Below are positions 56,606-64,000 of a stretch of DNA of 64,000 nucleotides, piece after piece. How positions within the stretch are numbered: the stretch's first letter is position 1; every line of letters begins with the position of its first letter. Origin of the DNA: Beijerinckia sp. 28-YEA-48 (GTDB taxonomy: Bacteria > Pseudomonadota > Alphaproteobacteria > Rhizobiales > Beijerinckiaceae); assembly GCF_900104955.1 (NCBI RefSeq), contig NZ_FNSI01000001.1, positions 4,498,001 through 4,562,000 on the forward strand, written 5' to 3'. The notes beneath the pieces are model-generated. The model searched no databases, had not been told where the DNA came from, and saw only the letters and a program-made list of their open reading frames with translations. The position numbers and the translations under genes are program-made.

Positions 56606-57805
56606 TTGGAGAGCGTTCGAGATAACGGCTGGCCGGGCGCGCGTGGGCGGCGATCGAGCATTGCAACGCAGTTTGGGAGCGACCGGGCCGATCTTCTTGC
56701 CTGGGCGCTGACCACCGGCGATCCGCAGGCCGATGCGGTGGTCGAAGCGCTCGCGCAAGATGGCGCGCAGAATGGTGCGCGCGACGATCTCAATCGCGGT
56801 CTCGTCTACGGCCTGGCGTCGCTGCACAATCCACATGCCGCCGTGGCCGCCTTTCTCGGCCATCTCGAACGTACGCCCGACTATGTCGATGACGATCTCC
56901 TCGATCGCGGTTCGCGGCCATTTCACAGCATGCCGCCGGCCGTGCATATCGTCTCGCTCAGCGTTGGCGCACTCATTCGCGTTTATGAATCGCCTTCGAT
57001 CACCGCCGTTCTCGCCGACACGGGGCGACTGATCGATGGCGCCGCCGGGCGCATTCGCGAGACCGCCAAATGGCTCGGCACGGTGATGCTGCCGGGGGCG
57101 CTGCGCGTCGGCGGCGCCGGTTATGTGGCCACCGCGCAGGTGCGGTTGCTGCATGCGCGCGTTCGCCATGCGGTGCGGCGGCGTGGCTTCGATGAGGCGG
57201 CGTTTGGTGTGCCGGTCAATCAGGTCGATCTCGGCCGCACATGGATGGATTTCACGCTCACCGCCTGGAGCGCCGAGGCGGCGATGGGCTTTGGCCTGAC
57301 GACGGTGGAGCTCGAACGGCTCTATCGCATCTGGTGGCATGTCGGCCATCTCCTTGGCATCGATGCACGCCTGATCGAAGGCGTGTCCAATCACGAACAG
57401 GCGCGGCGCATCGACGATCTCTTTCAGGCGGTGACCGGCCCGCTGACGAAAGACTCGGTCGCTCTCGCCGATGCGACGTTGCACAGCATCCAGGCCGAAT
57501 TGCGCGCCGCGCTTAGCCTGCCCGAGACATTGGGCATTCGTGCGTTGTGGAGCCTGGCGCGGCGCTTTCATGGCGATCGTATCGCCGACGAATTGCAAAT
57601 CCCGCGTTCGCCTGTCGCCGATCCACTGATCGCGGGTGCCATCGAGATCGTCAGGTCGCGCCGCGCCCATGCGCGCAAAGATGCGGTGCAGTGGGAGGCG
57701 GGGATAGACGGGAACATCGACGAGTTGTCGAAGCAGCTGGCGGCGTTTCTCTCCAAAGCTGAATATGAAGACGTCGCGCCCACGTATCAAACCTCTCGCC
57801 GATGA
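56606..57805 (+). CDS. MpaB-like oxygenase (DUF2236, latex-clearing-protein family)
   Basis: 399 aa. DUF2236 features: SVGALIRVYESPSITAVLADTGRLIDGAAGRIRETAKWLGTVMLPGAL (about residues 117-164), RTWMDFTLTAWSAEAAMGFGLTTVELERLYRIWWHVGHLLGIDARLI, where the WWHVGHLLG region is a hallmark. Family members are b-type haem oxygenases acting on isoprenoids (mycophenolic acid, rubber). The substrate here is unknown. Start uncertain: TTG at 56606 is the longest candidate. The stop overlaps the GAF-LytTR gene (ATGA). Confidence 0.8.
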   Translation: MESVRDNGWPGARGRRSSIATQFGSDRADLLAWALTTGDPQADAVVEALAQDGAQNGARDDLNRGLVYGLASLHNPHAAVAAFLGHLERTPDYVDDDLLDRGSRPFHSMPPAVHIVSLSVGALIRVYESPSITAVLADTGRLIDGAAGRIRETAKWLGTVMLPGALRVGGAGYVATAQVRLLHARVRHAVRRRGFDEAAFGVPVNQVDLGRTWMDFTLTAWSAEAAMGFGLTTVELERLYRIWWHVGHLLGIDARLIEGVSNHEQARRIDDLFQAVTGPLTKDSVALADATLHSIQAELRAALSLPETLGIRALWSLARRFHGDRIADELQIPRSPVADPLIAGAIEIVRSRRAHARKDAVQWEAGIDGNIDELSKQLAAFLSKAEYEDVAPTYQTSRR

Positions 57806-58719
57806 CAGACCGCGCCGCGCCCTTCGAAACCCTGCATCGCGATGATGTCGCGGGCGCGGTGGCACCTGAATGGGCATTTCGATCGGCTCAGCAGTTGCTG
57901 CAGCAGCCGGTCGATGCGGCGCTGTCATCGGTGCTGGAGGAGGTCGGCCATCTGGCGGCGGCGGATCGGGCGTGGATGTTCGAATATGACGAGGCGCTGC
58001 TGCGCTTCCGTAACACCCATGAGTGGTGTCGGCCGGGTATCCTGTCCTTCCTCGATGATCTGCAGGATGCGCCGGTCACCATGATCGCCTGGTTGCAGCA
58101 GTATCTTCTGGCCGATTGCGCGGTCATGATCAGTCAGGTGAAGGCGCTGCCACGGTCAGCGCGGCTGTTGCAGGTCGAGATGCTGCGCCAGAGCGATCAG
58201 AGCGTGCTATGCGTGCCGGTGTTTCATGGCGAACGGCTGCGCGCCTGTATCGGCTTCGATGCGGTGCGCAGCGCGCATCAGTGGTCGCCGGCCGAGATCA
58301 AGGGGCTCTTCCAATGTGCCGACCTGATCGCGCTGGCGCGTTATGGCGTGGCCAGCAAACCATCAGCCACCGGACGCGTTGATTTCACGCCGCTGATTTA
58401 TCTGCGCCGCCATGGCGGTGTGCGCGGCGTCTCGACAGATATGATCATTGGTTTGCGCTCGGCCCGCAATTACACCGAGATCTGGCTAACGGACGGATCA
58501 TCCGTTCTCGATCTGCGCCCCTTCGCGATCTGGTCGGCGCTGGTGCCGGCTGCATCTTTTTTGCGCATTCATCGGACCACGATCGTTAACACGATGCATA
58601 TCCGCGATGTCGAGCGCCCCATGAATGGTAAATGGCTGGCGTGGATGCGCGGGATGAAAAGTCCGTGGGCCGTGTCGCGATCCTATCGACAGGAGCTGCG
58701 CACGCGGCTCGGCATTTGA
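57802..58719 (+). CDS. GAF-LytTR transcriptional regulator
   Basis: 305 aa. Residues about 20-190 look like a GAF sensor (LLQQPVDAALSSVLEEVGHLAAADRAWMFEYDEALLRFRNTHEW, then VLCVPVFHGERLRACIGFDAV). Residues 205-300 are a LytTR DNA-binding domain: DMIIGLRSARNYTEIWLTDGSSVLDLRPFAIWSALVPAASFLRIHRTTIVNTMHI is a full match to the signature. GAF-LytTR fusions are rare. It is coupled to the MpaB-like oxygenase by a 4-base overlap, which suggests that it senses the oxygenase substrate or product. The large autotransporter gene starts 122 bases downstream. Confidence 0.85.
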   Translation: MTDRAAPFETLHRDDVAGAVAPEWAFRSAQQLLQQPVDAALSSVLEEVGHLAAADRAWMFEYDEALLRFRNTHEWCRPGILSFLDDLQDAPVTMIAWLQQYLLADCAVMISQVKALPRSARLLQVEMLRQSDQSVLCVPVFHGERLRACIGFDAVRSAHQWSPAEIKGLFQCADLIALARYGVASKPSATGRVDFTPLIYLRRHGGVRGVSTDMIIGLRSARNYTEIWLTDGSSVLDLRPFAIWSALVPAASFLRIHRTTIVNTMHIRDVERPMNGKWLAWMRGMKSPWAVSRSYRQELRTRLGI

Positions 58720-58739
58720 GGCGGATGGGACTGCACAGG

Positions 58740-58749
58740 CCGCATGCGG
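58740..58749. promoter_or_regulatory. Palindrome between the LytTR gene and the autotransporter gene
   Basis: CCGCATGCGG is a perfect 10-bp palindrome 21 bases after the LytTR stop and about 90 bases before the autotransporter start. It may be an operator, but nothing links it to a specific protein. Confidence 0.25.
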
Positions 58750-58841
58750 TTTGACCGACCGGCATGTCGATTCGTCCTAATTCGCTTGTCGTCTCGCGAA
58801 AGCGGTCCTTCATGAGACATTGAAGGGAACCGGGGGCTCGC

Positions 58842-61800
58842 ATGGATGAAGCGGGGCGGCGCGATGGTGGCGCGCCATGTCCGTCTGCATGTTGTCTGTC
58901 AGCGTATGGGGACAATGGGTCGGAGCTGAGGCGGCCGTCGCCGGCAGGCGTGCGCATGTTGCGTCGTCGCACGGCTTATCTCGCGGCGACTTCGTTGAGT
59001 GCTCTGGCGGTTTCCTGGCTGGGTGTGGATCAGGCCGCAGCTTGTTCGCCGAGTTCGCAAGTGCCCTATACCCTCGATTGTAGCGGTGCGCGGGGCGCCG
59101 ACGATTTCAGCAGTTCCAACGGCCAGGACGGTGGTGACGGCGGGAAGGCCAACGCCACGCTTTCAAATAGCATCACGACCAGCCACCCCACTGATCCGTT
59201 TACCGGCGCCGTGACCATTACCGCACGAGGTGGTGATGGCGGTAACGGCAAGGATTACACCACAAGTCAGAATCACTGGGGCGGCAACGGCGGCAACAAC
59301 GGCACGATCAGCCTTTCGGCTGAGAATATCACCATCACCAATCAAGCTGGCAATGGTGTTGTACTTGATGCTTCGGGCGGCAACGCCGGCTCTTATGCTT
59401 TCGGCACTCCCGGGGAGTCGACGCTTTACGGGTATGGCGGCAGCGGCGGTATCATCGACGTCAATCTGCAAAACGTGACGATTAATGCCCATGGCATTTA
59501 TGCTCTGGTGGCCACGGCCAACGGAGGCTATGCGGCGCCTGCCTCGATCCGAGGCCTCGGCGCCAATCCCATGGGCGGTGAAGGTGGATTTGGCGGCGCG
59601 ATCATCGCGACGATCTCGGGCGACATCACCAACCCCGCCGGCGTCGGTATGGCCTTTCAGGCGATCGGGGGTCGCGGTGGCGATGGCACTGGCGATGCCT
59701 CTCATCCGGCCGGCTATGGTGGCGCGGGCGGCACGATCAACGTCACCTATTCGGCGGGCTCCATCAAAACCATGCAGGCGGGTATTTATGCGCTGAGCCA
59801 GGGTGGCGGCGGCGGATCGGCCCAGGACGGATATCAGACTCCAGGCGGCGCGGACCTCGGCGCCGGTCAAATCCATATTGTCATCGGGGCCGGCGCCTCT
59901 ATCGTGACCACGGGCACCACCAGCAGTATTGGCGACGCGGAGCACATTGCCGACGGTGTCTTTGCGCAAAGCCGGGGCGGCGACGGCGGCAATGGCGGCA
60001 GCAGCGGCGTTTTCAATCCGATCACCGGTAAGCCGGGCGGCGATGGTGGAGCCGGCGGTGCCGTCAACATCCAGAATTATGGGTCCATCTCGACGTCGGG
60101 TTTCTCGGCGCGTGGGATTGTCGCGATTTCCGAAGGTGGTCGCGGTGGCTCTGGCGGCTCGGATACCGGCATCATCTATTCACATGGCGGCAGGGGCGGG
60201 GCCGGCGGAAGCGAAGGCGACGTTGTTGTCGACAATTATGGCACCGTTCGAACGACGGGTGATCGCGGCTCCGGCATTGTCGGCCAAAGCCTTGGCGGTG
60301 GTGGTGCGACGGCGGGTTCGGCGGGCGGTGGCTTCGTCTCCATCGGCGGCTCTGGTGGCAACGCTGGCAGTGGTGGCTGGGCCGTGATCAAAAACCGCGC
60401 TGGCGGCTCCATCGAGACCTATGGCAGCCAAGCCAATGGTCTTGTCGGACAAAGTATCGGCGGCGGCGGCGGTGACGCCGGCGGTGCCTTCGCCATCGGC
60501 GTCTTGATCCCCCTGACAGTCAGCGTTGGTGGCACGGGTGGTGTCGGCGGCGACGGGGGCGTCGTCAACATGGAGAACGATGGCCAGATCACGACCCATG
60601 GTCATCAGTCATACGGCATTCTGGCGCAGAGTATCGGCGGCGGCGGTGGCAATGGCGGGACGGCAACGTCGGATCAACTCGTGCTCGCGCCGCCCAATCC
60701 GTCCGGGATCAGCATCGTCAGCCTGAATCTTGCGATCGGTGGCAAGGGCGGCAGCGGTGGTAGCGGTGACCACGTCAGCGTCGATAACTATGGGCGTATC
60801 GTCACTTACGGATCGCAGTCCCATGGAATCGTCGCACAGAGTATCGGCGGTGGTGGCGGCAATGGCGGTTCCGCGACGGTCAACAGCATTACCGTGTCCC
60901 CCGACATATCCCTTTCGGTCAGCGCCGCCGTCGGTGGTGATGGCGGCACCGGCGCCATGGGTGGCGGCGTCAGCGTCTATAATGATGCCGCTGGCATTAT
61001 CTCGACACTCGGCAGCGGTGCGGTCGGCATCTTCGCGCAGAGCATTGGTGGCGGGGGTGGCAACGGTGGCAGCAGCATCAGCCATGTCGGCGGTGCCGCA
61101 CTTGTTAAGGGATACTCGCTCGACGCCGGTATTTCCGTAGGCGGCAATGGCGGCAGCGGTAATGTCGGCGGCGCACTCGACGTGATCAACTATGGGTCCG
61201 TCACCACGGAAGGCGATCATGGCTATGGCATTTTCGCGCAGAGTGTCGGTGGTGGCGGCGGCAATGGCGGTAACAGCCAGGGCTTGTCGAGTTCAACACC
61301 GGTGTTCCGTTCGACGATAACGCTTGGCGGTATGGGCGGCAGTGGTAACCATGGCAGCGCCGTTTCGATCTCGAACCACGGCGCCATCACCACTTACGGA
61401 GATTACGCGGCCGGCATCTTCGCACAGAGCATTGGCGGGGGTGGTGGTAACGGCGGCCAGGCCAGCGATGTCGCGAGCTCGACCTTTCAGTCGGCCTTCT
61501 CGGATGCGAACGCCCTGCAGAACGTATTGCTGGCCATCGCCAAGGGTGTGTTCAATTTCATTCCGGGTGGCGACCCCAACAATCCCGCTCCGCCCGGACA
61601 GCTTTCCTCCGTCAATGTCAATGTTGGTGTCACGGTTGGCGGTGGTGGCGGCAGTGGTAACAACGGCGGTTATATCGAAGTCGACAATAGCGGCTCTGTT
61701 GATACCTCCGGCGCCAATTCTCCGGGTATCATCGCGCAGAGCATCGGCGGTGGTGGCGGCAATGGCGGAGCGGTCAACTCGGCCTCCAACATGTCTCAGA

Positions 61801-64000
61801 CGCAGATGATCTTGGATCTTCTGGCCGGCGTGGCCAAGGGTGGCGCTACGATCTATGGCGGACAATATTCGCCGAGCCTTGGGTTCCAGTTTTCGATTGG
61901 CGGTTATGGCGGTTCTGGTGGCGATGGCGGAACTGTGATCGCCAACAACTCCCATACGGTTATAACCCGAGGCGATAATTCGCCCGGCATTCTCGCGCAG
62001 AGCATTGGTGGCGGCGGTGGCAATGGTGGCGGTGTCGAAAAGCCCCTCAGTTCGCTCTTGTCCAACGCGGACAGTCACGCTGCCGATATCGTCAACAGCA
62101 TCCTCAAACTCATCCCTTACAACGCCAGTCTGACGACCGGATTCTCGGTGGGCGGGTCGGGCGGTGCTGCCGGCGATGGTGGTTCCGTCACGGTCAACAC
62201 GAGCGGTACGATCGTCACCGCGGGCGCCAATTCCGACGGCATCTTGGCGCAGAGTATTGGCGGTGGCGGCGGCAATGGCGCCCATGCTGCACCGATTAAC
62301 GGCGACAGTTTGGTCGATCTGCATCTTGAAGCTGGTGGCAGGGGTGGCGGCGGCGGTAAGGGTGGAGCCGTCTGGGTCGAGGTTCAGCCCAACGGCGGCG
62401 TCCACACTGTCGGGGCAAACTCGATGGGCATCTTGGCGCAGAGCATCGGCGCTGGCGGTGGCAAGAGCACCGAACGCATTGGCGGCGGCTTTGGCATCAT
62501 CAATCCCCGGCTGAGCGGCAATTGGTACAGCGGCCTTGGCGCGGATGGCGCTTCTGGGGCCGGCGGCTCCGCAACCGTGCAAGTCGATGCGGGCGGCCAG
62601 GTGCAGACCGAGGGCGTGCTGTCGCACGGCGTCATGGTTCAGAGCATTGGCGGTGGCGGCGGCACCACGGTGATGACCTTCGATCTGCCGGTTGCGCCAC
62701 CGGCGCCGACGCTGGATGCGGCGGATGCGAAGACCAACACCTATGAGCTCGGCGCCAATGGCTCCGGCGTGCGGGGTGATGGCGGAGCAGCGACAGCGAC
62801 AATCGCGGGCTCTGTCCAAACGTCGGGCGCGCTCGCCTTCGGCGTTCTGGCGCAAAGCGTCGGTGCCGGCGGCGGCTATTCGGCTGTCGTCGATGGCAAG
62901 GATGCGGCGACGACGCCCTTTGATCTCCGGCTGAACGCGACTGGAGACGCCGTTGGATATGGCGGCACGGTGTATGTGAAGGCTGAAGCTGGCGGCAGCA
63001 TCGCGACCAGCGGCCAGAATGCCTTCGGCATCCTGGCGCAGAGCGTCGGCGGTGGTGGCGGCGTGGCCGGTCTGACAACGAAGTCCGGCCTGGTGACTCT
63101 GATCACCGGTTCCGGGCATGGTTTCGGCGATGGCGGCACGGTGAATGTCGATGTCGATGGCCGTATCCAGACAACTGGCGATGGAGCGGCCGGCGTGGTC
63201 GCGCAAAGCGTCGGCGGCGGCGGTGGTTTGGCCGGCAATATGGCCAGCGTCACCTACGATCTCAATCTGATCAAGGATGCCGGGGTCAGCGGCGGTGCGG
63301 GCAACGGTGGAACCATCAACATCAATGTCATCGGCAATGGTGCTGGGGACACGGGTCATCCGGGCTCCATCAGGACGAGCGGTGCCAACGCGCCCGCTAT
63401 TCTGGCGATGAGCCTGGGCAGCGGCGCCGTTCTCTCCGATGCTGGTTTGTTGTTGCGCCAACCCTGGGAAGGGGCGGGGAATGCTGGCGGCAATATCAAC
63501 ATCAAGGTGGACCAGAGTGCAGACGTCATCGCGCAAGGACTGAATTCGCCGGGCATCTATGCGGTGAGCGTCGGCAATTCCAGTTCCGGCCACCGGGGTG
63601 GCGCCATCGACATCACGGTGGGAACGGCTTCCACCGTCAAGGGTGGAACGGGGTCGGGTGCTGGCATCATCACCAACACGACCGGCATGACGACGATCAC
63701 CAACAGCGGCACCATTGCCTCGCTTGGCAATGACGCCATCGTCACGGCGGGCAACGCGACGATCAACAACGCAAGCAATGCGAGCATCAACGGCAATATC
63801 CGGGTCGGCGGAACGGGCACTTTCACCAATGCCGGTGACTTCTCCCCCAACGATACGATCGATCTGGGCGTCAACGGCCTCTTGACCAATTCAGGCTATC
63901 TGGATCTCACCAACAGCGGGCAATATTACGTGACGCGCCTGACGGGCGGCTTCACGCAGACAGCCGACGGCAACCTGGTTGTCGGCCTTGATTTTCTGAA
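58842..64000 (+). CDS. Giant glycine-rich repeat protein, probable autotransporter passenger (3' end cut)
   Basis: At least 1,719 codons without stop; the gene runs past the window. Residues 39-65 (MLRRRTAYLAATSLSALAVSWLG ... QAAA) form a Sec signal peptide, so the true start may be ATG 58956, or the longer start may give an extended signal as in many autotransporters. The body is made of 18-19 units of about 55-105 residues, each ending in AQSIGGGGGNGG. This is the right-handed beta-helix pattern of type V passenger domains. The final region NSGQYYVTRLTGGFTQTADGNLVVGLDFL looks like the approach to the C-terminal barrel. No function can be assigned; adhesion is plausible. Confidence 0.82.
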   Translation, partial: MDEAGRRDGGAPCPSACCLSAYGDNGSELRRPSPAGVRMLRRRTAYLAATSLSALAVSWLGVDQAAACSPSSQVPYTLDCSGARGADDFSSSNGQDGGDGGKANATLSNSITTSHPTDPFTGAVTITARGGDGGNGKDYTTSQNHWGGNGGNNGTISLSAENITITNQAGNGVVLDASGGNAGSYAFGTPGESTLYGYGGSGGIIDVNLQNVTINAHGIYALVATANGGYAAPASIRGLGANPMGGEGGFGGAIIATISGDITNPAGVGMAFQAIGGRGGDGTGDASHPAGYGGAGGTINVTYSAGSIKTMQAGIYALSQGGGGGSAQDGYQTPGGADLGAGQIHIVIGAGASIVTTGTTSSIGDAEHIADGVFAQSRGGDGGNGGSSGVFNPITGKPGGDGGAGGAVNIQNYGSISTSGFSARGIVAISEGGRGGSGGSDTGIIYSHGGRGGAGGSEGDVVVDNYGTVRTTGDRGSGIVGQSLGGGGATAGSAGGGFVSIGGSGGNAGSGGWAVIKNRAGGSIETYGSQANGLVGQSIGGGGGDAGGAFAIGVLIPLTVSVGGTGGVGGDGGVVNMENDGQITTHGHQSYGILAQSIGGGGGNGGTATSDQLVLAPPNPSGISIVSLNLAIGGKGGSGGSGDHVSVDNYGRIVTYGSQSHGIVAQSIGGGGGNGGSATVNSITVSPDISLSVSAAVGGDGGTGAMGGGVSVYNDAAGIISTLGSGAVGIFAQSIGGGGGNGGSSISHVGGAALVKGYSLDAGISVGGNGGSGNVGGALDVINYGSVTTEGDHGYGIFAQSVGGGGGNGGNSQGLSSSTPVFRSTITLGGMGGSGNHGSAVSISNHGAITTYGDYAAGIFAQSIGGGGGNGGQASDVASSTFQSAFSDANALQNVLLAIAKGVFNFIPGGDPNNPAPPGQLSSVNVNVGVTVGGGGGSGNNGGYIEVDNSGSVDTSGANSPGIIAQSIGGGGGNGGAVNSASNMSQTQMILDLLAGVAKGGATIYGGQYSPSLGFQFSIGGYGGSGGDGGTVIANNSHTVITRGDNSPGILAQSIGGGGGNGGGVEKPLSSLLSNADSHAADIVNSILKLIPYNASLTTGFSVGGSGGAAGDGGSVTVNTSGTIVTAGANSDGILAQSIGGGGGNGAHAAPINGDSLVDLHLEAGGRGGGGGKGGAVWVEVQPNGGVHTVGANSMGILAQSIGAGGGKSTERIGGGFGIINPRLSGNWYSGLGADGASGAGGSATVQVDAGGQVQTEGVLSHGVMVQSIGGGGGTTVMTFDLPVAPPAPTLDAADAKTNTYELGANGSGVRGDGGAATATIAGSVQTSGALAFGVLAQSVGAGGGYSAVVDGKDAATTPFDLRLNATGDAVGYGGTVYVKAEAGGSIATSGQNAFGILAQSVGGGGGVAGLTTKSGLVTLITGSGHGFGDGGTVNVDVDGRIQTTGDGAAGVVAQSVGGGGGLAGNMASVTYDLNLIKDAGVSGGAGNGGTININVIGNGAGDTGHPGSIRTSGANAPAILAMSLGSGAVLSDAGLLLRQPWEGAGNAGGNINIKVDQSADVIAQGLNSPGIYAVSVGNSSSGHRGGAIDITVGTASTVKGGTGSGAGIITNTTGMTTITNSGTIASLGNDAIVTAGNATINNASNASINGNIRVGGTGTFTNAGDFSPNDTIDLGVNGLLTNSGYLDLTNSGQYYVTRLTGGFTQTADGNLVVGLDFL
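59790..63430 (+). repeat. In-frame Gly-rich beta-helix repeat array in the autotransporter gene
   Basis: Units of about 165-315 bases share the phrase G-I-x-A-Q-S-I-G-G-G-G-G-N-G-G preceded by an N-x-G-x-I-x-T-x-G-x-x-S strand. Good copies lie near 60450, 60628, 60833, 61033, 61236, 61420, 61735, 61993, 62247, 62637, 63037 and 63203; weaker ones are at 59800, 59965, 60130, 60285, 62435, 62850 and 63405. The later copies, from about 62435, drift from SIGGGGG to SVGGGGG. Confidence 0.85.

Noticed and set aside
59790..63430. CRISPR-like or tandem DNA repeat
   Set aside because: The repeats are in-frame protein repeats with variable spacing and strong codon periodicity, without constant direct repeats and unique spacers.
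61293..63593. A 766-codon open frame on the minus strand under the autotransporter, and several other long antisense frames at 59163-60605
   Set aside because: They follow from the GGC/GGT-rich repeats, which rarely give stops on the reverse strand. The sequences are low-complexity Ala/Asp/Arg repeats without fold, start context or known family.

Overview
The window reads as a chromosomal segment from a GC-rich alphaproteobacterium, most likely order Hyphomicrobiales (Rhizobiales). This rests on the gene order ppsR-type kinase / hemE-hemJ / rho / mnmE-mnmG-rsmG-parA-parB / holA-lptE-leuS, on perfect parS sites, on CtrA-type motifs (TTAA-N7-TTAA), on GANTC sites and on the dnaQ-coaE-maf block. 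The genus cannot be fixed from the sequence alone. Almost everything is chromosomal housekeeping. The best system-level result is that the window appears to contain the chromosome origin with its segregation locus.

Layout. 1-3.2 kb: the end of a histidine operon (hisH partial, hisA, hisF, hisE) followed by coaA. 3.2-11.2 kb: an accessory stretch with two GNAT acetyltransferases, an orphan VanA-like Rieske oxygenase, a visibly AT-richer pair (a methyltransferase-like protein and a GT2 glycosyltransferase), a solitary Bug/TctC binding protein, and an HxlR regulator divergent from an MFS exporter with two matching operator-like sites between them. 11.2-19.3 kb: conserved genes (PfkB/adenosine kinase; timA-mltA-smr-xre; fxsA; secB; dnaQ, coaE, maf and the DUF299 kinase). 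19.3-19.7 kb: a 407-bp non-coding region, the candidate oriC. 19.7-28.5 kb: hemE-hemJ, rho, mnmE, mnmG, rsmG, parA, parB, with parS sites at 24139 and 26087. 28.5-40 kb: holA, lptE, leuS, a PLP-binding protein, an L,D-transpeptidase divergent from a CenR-like response regulator, a stand-alone cyclic-nucleotide-binding domain, xth, lolA and ftsK. 40-48 kb: an exported molybdenum hydroxylase pair, then the nitrogen module glnK-amtB and a second ammonium transporter, each preceded by a sigma-54-like promoter. 48-58.7 kb: a UbiH-like monooxygenase, Trm112, Lon-N, thioredoxin-TPR and ProX genes, tRNA-Gly(GCC), a flavin monooxygenase with an IclR regulator, an NmrA-like/DUF2798 pair divergent from MmcQ/LysR, and an MpaB-type oxygenase coupled to a GAF-LytTR regulator. 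58.8 kb to the end: a very large glycine-rich repeat protein, probably an autotransporter passenger, cut by the window edge.

How it fits together: the candidate origin, two parS sites and parAB form a replication/segregation module within about 9 kb. CtrA-type boxes lie in the origin and upstream of ftsK, which suggests that replication and division genes share cell-cycle control. The GlnK/Amt loci form a nitrogen-scavenging module. The envelope genes (mltA, lptE, lolA, L,D-transpeptidase, CenR-like regulator) are interspersed. No insertion sequence, CRISPR array, rRNA operon or prophage was recognised. Functional calls come from reading motifs and family features by eye; no database search was run.
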